Assembly (NCBI RefSeq): GCF_000003815.2
Contig: NC_049986.1
Location: 3,999,686 to 4,037,484 of the forward strand
Length of the DNA stretch: 37,799 nucleotides
Direction: 5' to 3'
DNA from: Branchiostoma floridae
Lineage: Eukaryota; Chordata; Leptocardii; Amphioxiformes; Branchiostomatidae
Numbering within the stretch: position 1 is the first letter of the stretch; every line of letters starts with the position of its first letter. The position numbers and the translations under genes were made by a program. Shown in pieces: positions 28,787 to 37,799 of the stretch. A model generated the notes under the pieces. The model made no database searches. It was not told the DNA's origin and saw only the letters and a list, made by a program, of their open reading frames with translations.

Positions 28787-30085
28787 GTGCGTACTTTCTG
28801 TGCCGTTCCCACAGCCTTACTTGTGTGTGTGTGTGTGCCCCTCGTAGGGTGTCGATGCCGTTTACTTTATACCTAAACAGAGCAACAGTGCATCGTACGT
28901 AACTCAAGAGCGTTCGGCGCATATCCGAACCCTTCTGCCGCTATTGATGCTCGCTTTAAGACCCATCCCGACGAACGCGTGCTTTTTGTCCTTGAACAAT
29001 TAGCTGAAAAACTTCGTAAAGGCTTCCAATGCCTTTCAAGGCTTTGAATAAAGGGGCTGAGAAGCTCTTGACCCAAATTATGTTTTCATAGCGCTTCTGA
29101 TCAAATATTCGAACGTTTCGTATACTAGGTGATGGTGCTACGTTGTCACATTTTTCGAATATTGTTTAGAGATTTTTTTACAGTTTGCAAACGAAGTAAA
29201 TGGCATCTGCATATGCACATGGGTACGATATCATCCATGGGCGACCTTGCGATAATTCTGTTTCGTAAGCGCGTATCTGTTTCACACAGTGTGTTGCGCA
29301 AAAGTAGAAAGAACAGAGATGACTCATTTTGTATATAACAGACGTTCTCCCACGCATCTATATGTTGTCTACTGTCCAAGCAAAGGTTACGTATGGGGGG
29401 AGGGGGTAGTAGTGTCCGCAAATTTTTGGGTCTGCCACCCTCCCTCCAAAAAATCTCGGATAATAATTTTGCCCTGAAGCAACGACTTAACTAAGTAAAC
29501 CGGCTTTCAATATTTTTCCGGTGTTTTCTCTAGAATGTGAAGAATCCATATGGCAAGGTTATTGCTAATTGAATTTCTTTGTGGCACCGATACCATGCAT
29601 GTTTGCTCAAAGATGGCCTGATTGGCTCGGGTCTTAACGTGTTTATGTTTGGATACTAATTGTAATAATATCGAATATCACGTGTAGAGAAGAATACAGA
29701 TTTTCCGTGCTATTACTCACACACACAAAGGAAAGCACTTACAACCGCCGACTTATACCTAATGATACCACAATGCTATCGTGTAAGACTAAGAGGCTAT
29801 CGTAATGTGATTAATTAAAATTTGACGCGTAAAGTCGGCGTGAGTATTTGAAGTGTGCTGGATGTTTGTCAAGTGACAGACGTCGAACTCTTCAATAGGG
29901 CGGGCCTTCAGGCCCAAGGCTCGTGTTACTTACGATAACACGGTATTAGGCTAAAAAGACCTGAATGCCTTTACCTTGTCCGTGTGCACAGTGCAATTGC
30001 GCAGACGATGTTTTGTGTGTTATTTGGAAGTAGCTATGGCGACTCCCGCCCAGTGACAGTCCGCGCTGTTGACTCGGAAGTCTAT
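28787..30085. other. Probable first intron or intergenic sequence, unassigned
   Basis: A short (TG)n run lies at 28821-28839. Otherwise I find no exon, SINE or inverted repeat that I can support. Confidence 0.4.
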
Positions 30086-30089
30086 GATA

Positions 30090-30135
30090 TGCCGTTAAGG
30101 GTGCGGTCACTTTCCTCGTTGGTCGTTAAACGATT
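30090..30135 (+). repeat. Solo terminal repeat of the Harbinger-like MITE
   Basis: ttaagggtgcggtcact is followed by ttggtcgttaaacgatttta, recalling TTAGGGCGCGGTCACAT followed by ggtcgtgcgatcgtcgtacg in copy H1. No matching right end is close by. Confidence 0.4.
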
Positions 30136-30164
30136 TTATTTCTTATCTATCTATCTAGTTTTAC

Positions 30165-30605
30165 CACATTTGTGGAAGGATTGACATAACAGGTGACTAT
30201 CAGTACCATCTTTTTTGAAGATGTCAACCCGGACACTAGACTGTAAGGTTTGTTTAATCCACTCACACCGGGAAAGACCTCAGGCCTACTCTTTTCGATT
30301 TCTGACGGTTCTTTAGCGTACGTGTTTGAGGTGTGAAATGACCCCTACTTGTTTTCATTAATGTGGCGGTTTCTTAACGTTTAACGTATTTGAGCCGGGT
30401 GTGGCTCTCCCAAAATATGAGACATTTAACATCCTATACGAGGGACGGCTCTAGCCAAAGCTAGCTACTCATTTACACCTGAGTGAAGTGAGGAAAGTCA
30501 TGTAAAGTGCCTTTCCAAAGGGCACAGCATCGGGGCACATCAGGCGGTTTTTAAACCCGGGGCCTCTGGGGTTTGGGCCAAATATCTTACCGATTGCGCC
30601 ACCCG
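30165..30605 (-). mobile_element. Long tRNA-SINE copy with 3' body
   Basis: The minus-strand head contains ttggcccaaaccccagaggc and cgggtttaaaaaccgcc (a decayed box B). It is followed by ctttggaaaggcactttaca, then the body gagagccacacccggctcaa and cccggtgtgagtggattaaa. The body matches 28000-28215 and 31325-31500. Confidence 0.65.
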
Positions 30606-30780
30606 ATGTCATAGGAGTTTCAAGCAGGCTGTGACAGAACTTATCACCGACAAGGAAGTAGGATAGCCTTTGCGGCAAACAAGGCATGTGTATTTAGTAC
30701 GACACATGAAAGACCATTCCAATAATGCCCCCTTAGTTTGCGATCGTACGATTCATGCGGCCAGACATGACATAATCAGG
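30606..30780. repeat. Decayed Harbinger-like MITE fragment
   Basis: gatgtcataggagtttcaag and caggctgtgacagaac match the H1 interior. A cgatcgtacgattcatgcgg block near 30740 resembles its terminal repeat. Confidence 0.45.
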
Positions 30781-31320
30781 CCACCTTTGGCTCTTTTGAG
30801 CTCGCTACGTTCACCATCCGTGTTGTCGTGTCGGGTCCGTTCGTATGCAGTGTTCCGTGCGGAATAAATTTGTTTACGTGCTGTAGTCAATCCTGGTTTG
30901 GGTACATTATTATTTGACCAGATTTCACGGGATTTTCTCCAGTTTATTAGAGGACGCCAATAAACAAGGAAACGGGACGTCTCCTATAGTCATATCTCAA
31001 CACCGCTACGTACCCAGCTGGGCGTATTGTGCATACGGTGTCTGATGGACGTGTGGGCAAATGAATCGAAGAAAAATAATGATAAGTTGCATACGATTTT
31101 ACGTCAAAATGACAACAGTATGTAAATGAACTTGTATTATTTGTTAAATTCCTTTTTATTGGATGGGTCGAGTACTATTTGCAGCCACTAAGGGCTGAAT
31201 TGCGAGGATCTTACAATTGTCGGGTCTCAATAACAAGAGTGAGAGTGAGACAAAAATCACAAGAGTCTGGAGAGGCTGCCATTTGGCGCTACTCAGGTGA
31301 CCTCAATACGACAGTGCGGT
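30781..31320. other. Unassigned sequence
   Basis: No coding or repeat feature can be supported here. Confidence 0.4.
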
Positions 31321-31321
31321 C

Positions 31322-31615
31322 ATTATAAAAGACTGTAGGTTTTGAACCACTCACACCGGGAAGGATCCCTATTCTTTTCCATAAGTGTGGTGGTTTCTTT
31401 AACGTGCTCGAGGTGTGGCTCTCCTCAAATACAGAACCTCCATCTAACGTCCTACCCGAGGGACGCTCGTAATCAAAGCTAGGTGCTCATTAACACCTGA
31501 GTAGGTGCCATTTCTGAGGACACAACGTCGGAGCATACGTCAAAGGATTCGAACTTAGGACCTCTGGGTTCTGGGTCAAACACCACACCATACCAGGTCG
31601 CCACCTCATGCACAC
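31322..31615 (-). mobile_element. tRNA-SINE copy with 3' body
   Basis: The minus strand contains cagaggtcctaagttcgaat (box-B-like GTTCGAATCC), then gttaatgagcacctagcttt, gagagccacacctcgagcac and cccggtgtgagtggttcaaa. It is the same order as the copy at 30165-30605 but shorter. Confidence 0.65.
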
Positions 31616-32057
31616 AAAACATGACCTTTCATGAGAACATTCCGCTATGACATTAACGATGCAATTACGTGTTGGATGTACGCATCCTGGATGTCATAAT
31701 TAAGGCAAGGCAAACACCAGTTATTTGTTGTCGTTGACTCTAATTAGTTGACCGTCCTTGTAGTTGCGACTGTAGTCACTGTCAAAAACAAGCTTGTGTA
31801 CACAACGTGCCTAATCGTACCTCATCGGTGTCAAGCCGGTTCCCGCCCTTTTCTCCTCAAGTGTCTTCTTAGCTTCTGTTTGCTTTGTCACGGGCGTTGC
31901 CAGGGAGATGACGTCATTGACGAAAGTGTCGGGTGATGCCTACTCAAACGGCACTTTCACTGAACTGCCGGATTATCACGGTACAGGCGCTAATCTGGTC
32001 TTCATACAATGGCTAGGCAGCCTCGTGGTGAGGTTGTTGATTCAGGACCTAGAGTTA

Positions 32058-32277
32058 GGGCGCGGTCACATACTGGTCGTGCGATCGTCGTACGATCGCT
32101 AACTATGGACATGCGGCATTTTGGAGGGCACAAACGTACGTCTCCTTCAAAGTTCAACTGTCTTGGTGCACAAAATGCCGTTTTGGACCCATCTCGCTGG
32201 TTGATTCTGTCACGGCCTGCTTGAAAATCTGATGACATAAAATCGTACGAAACTCGCACGACCATGTGACCGCGCCC
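32058..32277 (+). mobile_element. PIF/Harbinger-like MITE (copy H2)
   Basis: The left end GGGCGCGGTCACATACTGGT with tcgtgcgatcgtcgtacgat, and the right end tcgcacgaccatgtgaccgc followed by gccc, mirror one another. TTA precedes the left end (32055-32057), but the right flank is ACA, so the duplication has decayed. The interior matches H3 in the same orientation. Confidence 0.75.
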
Positions 32278-32394
32278 ACACGTTTGGACCCCCTGACATG
32301 TCCGGATATGCAGCTTGTACTGTTCAGTGCAAAACTGGTGTGCCAGGGAGCGGTCGTACAAGTGTATATATAACAAGAAATCTGTCACAAAAAA

Positions 32395-32610
32395 AATCAA
32401 GACCATAGCAAATCCAGGTCAAAAGGTTTTAAAAAACGGAACTTCTGTTGCAGTACCAAGGTTACATATCAGGGGGCCCAAATTGACCTTGACCTTTGTC
32501 ATCCCAATAACTACCTGCATACCAAATATCATCGTAATCCATCAAGACTCAAGAGGTTCATCAGTTATGGGGAAACAAACAGACACACCCAAAACTATTT
32601 TATGGATTGC
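32395..32610. repeat. Interspersed repeat related to 5780-5975
   Basis: Shared strings include aacttctgttgcagtaccaa (compare gaagttgcgctgcagtacca at 5781), a block around gcataccaaatatcat, and a tail with aacaaacagacacacccaaa. Confidence 0.5.
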
Positions 32611-32619
32611 TTATTGACA

Positions 32620-33270
32620 TTCTTTTGATTTATAGGTGAAGTTTGCGGGGAATGGGTTGTATTTTACTTTGACTTTTGCGGTGCAACAAGTTGGTTCTAA
32701 AACCTGAAGAAAAAACTTTTCGGCCTCAAACTTTACCTAAAGCAAATAAAAGGTAAAAACTAACGTTACCCACTTGCGTTACTAACTTCTTACCAAATGA
32801 GGCGGTTTACCGGCGTTATGCAAACAAATGATCTTGATAGCTATAAGTGGAATTGCGCACTTTCTTCAATCTTGGTGGGAACCTCACAGAGATACAAAAA
32901 AATGTAGGCGGACCTTGAGAAATTTGATTTCATCCTGACGATTTAATTGTCCATCAGTTTTCTAATACCAACTTTGAAGGTTCAAAGTTCGCAAGGCATT
33001 TGGTTATGTGACAGAAGGTTATTTTAGACTAGCGTACAAATAAGTAAATGTTAACGTTGTTTCTGAAGTTTTGCTGGCTAGTTTTGTAGCGGGGCTTGTT
33101 GGTTGCCCTCCTTGAAGTGTACCTGGGTTTTGACGGATTGTACTCCAAAGTGTGTTCGACTGCGAAAGTGAATATCGTATATCTATTACTAGAATACATA
33201 AAAGATCAACAAGTGTTGCCTGCCATTGCGAACTCTTCTGTGAACAAGATTTGTTGTTTTGGGTCAAGAG
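32620..33270. other. Unassigned sequence
   Basis: Nothing recognised. Confidence 0.4.
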
Positions 33271-33281
33271 GGTCTGTAAGG

Positions 33282-33437
33282 TAGCCTGGGTACCATACGG
33301 GTAGTAGTCGCTCATATGTTCGCTCTGCTTTCTGGAAACACAGAGGAGCGACTATATATAGTGTACAATGAATGTCAGAGCTAGAAGCTACTGTTTATAG
33401 TTTATAACGAACTACTTTCCGGATGGTACCCAGGCTA
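33282..33437. mobile_element. MITE, TAGCCTGGGTACCA termini, perfect 9-bp TSD
   Basis: The left end TAGCCTGGGTACCATACGGG and the complement of the right end, TAGCCTGGGTACCATCCGGA, form inverted repeats of about 30 bp that also include agtagt(t)cg. The flanks are TCTGTAAGG at 33273-33281 and 33438-33446, a perfect 9-bp TSD. The terminal TAGYCTG is the same as in the elements at 2798-3752 and 34733-34838. Confidence 0.9.
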
Positions 33438-33539
33438 TCTGTAAGGATAGTGTTCCACAAGAACGGGGTCACCTCAAAACCACTAATCGAAGTACATAAG
33501 AAAATAATACAATGCACTTTGAGAGATGTACTCAAGTTA

Positions 33540-33774
33540 TTGTGTGCGTGTGCGTGTGTGTGTGTATACATGTATGTGTGTGTGTGTGTGTGTGTTCGTG
33601 TGTGTGTGTCTGTCTGTCCGTTTGTGTGGATGTGTGTGTGTGTGTATACGTGTGTGCGTGTGTGTGTGTGTACATGTGTGTGTGTGTGTGTGTACATGTG
33701 TGTGTGTGTGTGTGTATACATGTGTGTGTGTGTGTTCGTGTGTGTGTGTGTATGTGTGTGTGTGAGTCTGTCTC

Positions 33775-33809
<35 letters not shown>

Positions 33810-33835
33810 GTGTGCGTACGTGCGTGCGTGCGTAT
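33540..33835. repeat. TG microsatellite, interrupted
   Basis: (TG)n with recurring tatacatgtgtgtg and cgtgtgtg interruptions. The open frames through it (poly V-C or H-T) are compositional. Confidence 0.97.
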
Positions 33836-33837
33836 GT

Positions 33838-33978
33838 GACAGAGGCAGACACAGAGACAGAGAGAGACAGACAGGCAGGCAGACAGGCAGGAAGGCAGAC
33901 AGACAGACAGACAGACAGACAGACATACAGAAAGACAGAAAGACCGAAAGACAGAGAGACAGAGAGACAGAGAGAGAG
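33838..33978. repeat. ACAG-rich microsatellite
   Basis: (acag)n and aggc/agag variants directly follow the TG tract, so the pair forms a compound microsatellite. Confidence 0.95.
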
Positions 33979-34079
33979 TTCTGGTATGCCCCCGATGCCC
34001 CCGTGACCCGGGTTGGGGCGGGGTACAGTTATCACGGCAGTAAACATTGGTACCTAGCGGCAGGTCCTTGAACGTTATT

Positions 34080-34720
34080 TATCGCGTTCCTTTCCAATGC
34101 CTTCTGCACAAGTAGGTTAGGTAATGCACACCGGAAGAATGTTGCCTTTCATGCTTGTTAAGAACACAAGAAGCGAGGAATGAGATGGGCCACTCTGGGT
34201 CACTTCATTTGGAAAAAAAAATTCAGTGTTTTGTGAGCCAGGTGAAAGTAAAATGTATAAAAGCACTTGAGTAGAAAAAGAAAAGAAAACAACTTTCCCT
34301 GCCAGACAAGTCCTGTAATGTGGCGGTGGTATTGTTTGTAATAGTTGCGCTTACAGAAACAATAACAACGGAAGCTCTGAAATAATACCTCTTCCATTAT
34401 TCAAAACGTTTTTGAATCAGAAGTGGAAACAATCTCCAGTATCTTACCAGGGTTTCTTCAGTCCGGAGGACCCTTGAAATGCTCCAGACGTTTCTGTTTC
34501 TAGCAGTTTTGGGCCATATTAGCGGTTTTTTTTTGTAGATTAGACCAAAACGACTTGAATTTATAGGTGACATCCTCTGGAGACCCCAAAACTAATGCGC
34601 AGGGGCGAAAAATGAAAATTCAGCTAAAAACATCGCTAAACATGGGACTAATCATCTCTGTCTAGTTCGTTTCCCGGCTTTAGTTTGTCTTATGTTCTCC
34701 TCTAGTAAAGACCTTAAGAG
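34080..34720. other. Unassigned sequence
   Basis: The short string ttataggtgacatcctctgg at 34561-34580 resembles the end of the element at 18178-18742. Nothing else is recognised. Confidence 0.4.
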
Positions 34721-34732
34721 ACAATCGTCGCC

Positions 34733-34838
34733 TAGCCTGATTAAATCTCGCTTATAGCAGCCCGCCAAACATCCGCCGGCCCCCGCGGGGAGGGGCCAGT
34801 TACAGCCTTGGACAGTGGAGTTTGCGTTACACAGACTA
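34733..34838. mobile_element. Short TAGYCTG element (106 bp), perfect 9-bp TSD
   Basis: The ends are TAGCCTGATTAAATCTCGCT and the complement TAGTCTGTGTAACGCAAACT. The flanks are ATCGTCGCC at 34724-34732 and 34839-34847, a perfect 9-bp TSD. Its two halves match the outer ~52 and ~54 bp of the 955-bp element at 2798-3752 and meet at a cgcggggg junction. It could be an internal-deletion derivative, or the long copy could carry an insert. Confidence 0.9.
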
Positions 34839-35034
34839 ATCGTCGCCATATCAATAATATTTCTGTTTGAAGAGGGGAACAAGAGCACAGTGACTCCGTG
34901 CCCTGACCATGTGCCTCCCTACTATGGAGAGCAGGTCCACCAGTAAGCATGAAATTCTGATTGACCAGGGATGCCACATTTAGAACAGACTGAAAGTGCT
35001 GAGTCACGTTCCAAGACAGGAGTCAAACTACAGC

Positions 35035-35185
35035 ACCTGGAACAGGCGGTACTTAAGACGCCAGGACTGCTTTCTTAAACCAGCCTGTTCAGAATTGCCA
35101 CTGCTAAAAGAGATTGGGAGATATTAGTTACGTTTTATTCAGGTGAATGGCGGTGTGGTGTGGCAAAGAGGTCTTGTGGTTGTGG
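35035..35185. repeat. Direct repeat unit A (partner of 35695-35845)
   Basis: Matching blocks are caggcggtacttaagacgcc/caggcggcacttaagacact, tgctttcttaaaccagcctg/tgctttcttaaaccagtctg, and attagttacgttttattcag/attagttacgttttattcaa, followed by ggtgtggtgtgg. The spacing is about 660 bp. Confidence 0.85.
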
Positions 35186-35485
35186 TTGTTGACTTAGAAT
35201 CTAAAGTCTCTTGGTTCAAATCCCAAGCAGGCCTTATTGTAGCGCCCTTGGGAAAGGTCCTTTACCCCTATTTCCTCACTCGACTCAGGTGTAAATAAGG
35301 TGTACGCTTCGGATATGGACGTCCCTCGGATAGGACAATACTTGCCCCTAATCTCATCACACTTATCAAAAAGAGTAGCAGTCCTTCCCGGTGTGCGCGG
35401 ATCAATTGCGTCAAGAATACGATCAGTCAAAGTCCTACCCGTGCCTGATGGCGCATAGGGCGGCGCCCATCTCCGTTTCAGTACC
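35186..35485 (+). mobile_element. tRNA-SINE copy with 3' body
   Basis: The head has tctcttggttcaaatcccaa (box B GGTTCAAATCC). It is followed by cgcccttgggaaaggtcctt, a ttcctcactcgactcaggtg block, and the body motif aaaagagtagcagtccttcc then cggtgtg. Confidence 0.7.
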
Positions 35486-35619
35486 CCTGGGCCACACAAA
35501 TTTGTGCAATCACTACAGCATGGGACTAGTCCAATGGTAGTGATGTGTCTTCAACTGCCATACTCTTTCCCGAACGCTGAGTGCTAAGCAGAGAAAGCAG
35601 CATGCACCATTTTAAAAGT

Positions 35620-35702
35620 CTTTGGTATGACTCGGCCGGGGATCGAACTCACGACCTACCGAATACAAGGTGAACACTCTACCCACTTGGCCATTGCACC
35701 TG
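35620..35702 (-). mobile_element. Second type of tRNA-like SINE head
   Basis: On the minus strand, an A-box-like tggccaagtgggtagagtgt is followed after about 30 nt by a box B in cgtgagttcgatccccggc. The spacing is close to that of a real tRNA. No acceptor-stem pairing was evident, so a SINE head is more likely than a tRNA gene. Confidence 0.5.
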
Positions 35703-35845
35703 GGACAGGCGGCACTTAAGACACTAGTACTGCTTTCTTAAACCAGTCTGTTCAAAATTGCTGCTGATATTAGTTACGTTTTATTCAAGTGGATGGTGTT
35801 GTGGTGTGGTAAAGTGGTCGGGTTGGGGTTGTTGACCCTATCCGA
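35695..35845. repeat. Direct repeat unit A' (partner of 35035-35185)
   Basis: This is the second copy of the ~150-bp block. Together the two copies bracket a SINE and the tRNA-like head, so a ~660-bp segment has been duplicated or two insertions share the same repeat. Confidence 0.85.
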
Positions 35846-36600
35846 ATCTAGATACTCATTTGCATCTAAGTGAGTTGAGGAAATTCGCGTTTGGTGCCTT
35901 TCCCATTGGCACAATGTCAATGGTAATATTGTCCGAGGATTCGACTCCATGACCCCTGGGCCAAGGAGGATGCACAATCCACTTTACACGCTCCCAGGTC
36001 GCTAATTGTGACCTACTGAAGCATACGGACATAGGTTCTGAGCCAAGGAGAATAAGTATAACAACCCAGAATTCCTCAACACACTCGTGAGCTCCACTAT
36101 ACACACTCCCAGGTGGCTGAATGTGACCCACAAGCATACGGACTTCTTATCTTGCCGTCAAGCAAGCCGGTTCTGGGCCAGACACCTTAACCGTAACGCC
36201 CACAACACGGCGCGACGTGACACTGTAGCCGATCATCGCCGATAAACGAGGGACGTCCCTATAGCCGAAGCTATATACTCATCTGCACCTGAGTGAGGTG
36301 AGAAAAGTCGTGCAAAGTGTCTTTCCCAAGGGCACGGCAACGGTGGTAATGTTGTCAGGGAATTTGAGCCTAGGACCTCTAGCTATAGGTTCTGAGCCAA
36401 GGAGGATAAGTATAACAACCCAGAATTCCTCAATACACGTGCACACGCCAATATGCACACTCCCAGGTGGCTGAATGTGACCCACAAGCATACGGACTTC
36501 TTATGTTGCCTTCAAGCAAGCAGCTTCTGGACCTTAACCGTAACGCTAACAACACGGCACGACGTGACACTGTAGCGGATCATGGCCGGTAAACCGCGGC
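35840..36600 (-). repeat. Tandem duplication (~354-bp offset) of a SINE-containing segment
   Basis: Block 36031-36250 and block 36385-36600 share ataggttctgagccaaggag, ataagtataacaacccagaa, actcccaggtggctgaatgt, cacaagcatacggacttctt and gacgtgacactgtagc. Each is preceded by a minus-strand SINE module (ctttcccattggcaca/ctttcccaagggcac). The second copy has small deletions. Confidence 0.9.
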
Positions 36601-36757
36601 CGGATAATCCACTTTTCCGGCCCGTTGCACCGTGTTACGTTCGGCGGCCATGGATACTCACATGCAGGGCCCGCCTCACTCCGCTGCACTTCGGTGGTCC
36701 TGGCATGCTAACCCGGGCACGCTGCATGACTTGCGTGAAAACCTGGAATCCTATCTG

Positions 36758-36856
36758 CCGTGGATTGGCCAGGCTACCTCCGAAACTCCTACTGGGTGTG
36801 AAAGATTAACCACAGCGGCAGAAAGTTTTTCCGTCTCACGAACTTAGCCTGGCCAT
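36758..36856. repeat. Outward-facing TAGCCTGGCCA ends
   Basis: TGGCCAGGCTA ends at about 36776 and TAGCCTGGCCA begins at about 36846. They form an 11-bp perfect inverted repeat that faces away from a 69-bp spacer. They resemble TAGYCTG transposon termini, but no partner ends were found. Confidence 0.5.
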
Positions 36857-36966
36857 ACTCTCCGAGCAGAGGTTGGTGGTAAAATCGTGACCTCATCCTT
36901 ATATGCCGTATTTTTCGACCAGCCTCCCCACCATTCTGGTACTTAAGACTACTCTCTAAGCAGAGG

Positions 36967-37145
36967 TTAGGCTTCGGCTTTTTTTAACGTTTTTTTAGTC
37001 GTTTTTATCGGGCTTTCTATTTTCTATTGTTTCTTGAAGTCCGCCAGACAAACAATGGGTTTTGACAAGACAAGAAACAATACAAAACAGAAAGCCCGAT
37101 AAAAACGACTATAAAACGTTAAAAAAAACGTTAGCCGCAGCCTAA
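36967..37145. mobile_element. Foldback MITE, ~70-bp arms
   Basis: The left arm, ttaggcttcggctttttt, a run with aacgttttttagtcgttttt and atcgggctttct then attgtttcttg, pairs with the right arm, caagaaacaatacaaaacag, aaagcccgataaaaacgact and gttagccgcagcctaa. The loop is about 34 nt. TA at both borders would fit a Tc1/mariner-type duplication, but this cannot be separated from the terminal repeat itself. Confidence 0.85.
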
Positions 37146-37415
37146 ATGTGTAATAAAGGCTATTTCTTTCTTATATCTATTGCTAACTTGGCCAAATTCC
37201 CCTATTACTATTCGGTCAGGGAGTCTGGTGGAGACTACCCAAGCCCGCCCAACTACGTAAGAACAGGATTCCGGGTTACATGCGTGACGCGATCTAAGGA
37301 TCCGGATGCCACCCTACACGTGGTTAGAGTGAGATGAGCCGATAAGAGACGCCCAACCCTCTATCCACACATCACGTCACTGTGTGATGTATGTGCTGTA
37401 TGGGTGTCCAGGTTA

Positions 37416-37630
37416 GGGCGCGGTCACATAGGTCGTGCGATCGTCGTACGATTTTGATGCCATAGGATTTTCAAACAGGCCGTGACAGAACCAACCCCCG
37501 GCATGTATCCAAAAACAGCATTTTGTGTACCAAGACAGTTGAACTTTTTCAGGAGACGTACATTTTTGTCCTCCAAAATAGCCGAAGTTATTGATCGTAC
37601 GACGATCGCACGACCCATGTGACCACGCCC
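37416..37630 (-). mobile_element. PIF/Harbinger-like MITE with TTA TSD (copy H1)
   Basis: The left end GGGCGCGGTCACATAGGTCG then tgcgatcgtcgtacgat (37416-37452) pairs with the right end over 37 bp with two mismatches. TTA flanks it on both sides (37413-37415 and 37631-37633), the target preference of PIF/Harbinger elements. The interior is in the reverse orientation to H2 and H3. There is no coding capacity. Confidence 0.9.
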
Positions 37631-37633
37631 TTA

Positions 37634-37770
37634 GACTTAGGTCCCAACTGCACCAGTGCCCGTCAGGGATGTAGCCCCGGCTGAGCTCAGAAGCCACAAC
37701 TTTGTCCCGGTGGACTGCCGGGTACCTGGGGGTACTCCTCGGTGTTCCCTAGGTCACGGCGTCTATTTGT
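37634..37770 (+). mobile_element. GC-rich MITE relative, truncated by window edge or decayed
   Basis: It begins gacttaggtcccaactgcac directly after copy H1's TSD, then cccgtcagggatgtagcccc and ttgtcccggtggactgccgg. It matches the minus strand of 13700-13790. Confidence 0.6.
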
Positions 37771-37799
37771 TATACCCCCCTCACATAAGGTGAAAATCG

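Noticed and set aside
33512-34047. Long Val-Cys and His-Thr repeat ORFs
   Set aside because: They are compositional products of the TG and ACAG microsatellites.
36582-36847. GC-rich plus-strand ORFs as exon 2 of the 28.7-kb gene
   Set aside because: No convincing phase-1 acceptor and no recognisable domain; the region overlaps transposon-like ends.

Overview
This is a eukaryotic, repeat-rich nuclear window. It contains interrupted coding exons with GT/AG splice sites, AATAAA poly(A) signals, tRNA-derived SINEs, truncated non-LTR retrotransposons, many short inverted-repeat DNA elements and two N gaps (9700-9871 and 11563-11710). A CEMIP/TMEM2-type gene together with these repeats suggests an invertebrate deuterostome. 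A lancelet (Branchiostoma) is my best guess, but it rests on recalled repeat styles and not on a database search.

The best-supported gene is on the minus strand, between about 6.5 and 13.2 kb. Seven exons encode the C-terminal part of a CEMIP/KIAA1199/TMEM2-like protein, a family of hyaluronan-binding or hyaluronan-degrading cell-surface and secreted proteins. They include the terminal ILEI/PANDER-type domain, a stop codon and a poly(A) signal. Phases match at every junction that can be tested. One exon runs into an N gap. A further good exon candidate lies at 19948-20141, but at least one connecting exon is unseen. The G8 and parallel beta-helix exons expected further upstream were not found in the window.

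On the plus strand, a CpG-rich stretch at about 28.2-28.8 kb ends in a likely first coding exon (28723-28786). It encodes a signal peptide and a phase-1 donor; its downstream exons were not found. A small secreted-type ORF with an immediate poly(A) signal (4816-5067, minus) is a weaker candidate gene.

Most of the rest is mobile or repetitive DNA. Several short elements have visible target-site duplications: TAGYCTG-ended elements and foldback elements with 9-bp duplications (Mutator-like in behaviour), and PIF/Harbinger-like MITEs with TTA. A degenerate CTGT array (14.1-17.1 kb) is split by a CR1-like retrotransposon. A 173-197 bp tandem array lies inside inverted repeats (24.35-25.92 kb). 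SINEs and their duplications fill 27-37 kb. I see no prokaryotic operon, CRISPR array, rRNA or intact tRNA gene, and no clear new multi-gene system. The most notable sequence-level signals are the 9-bp-TSD element families and a 17-bp duplication across a CEMIP-like splice acceptor.
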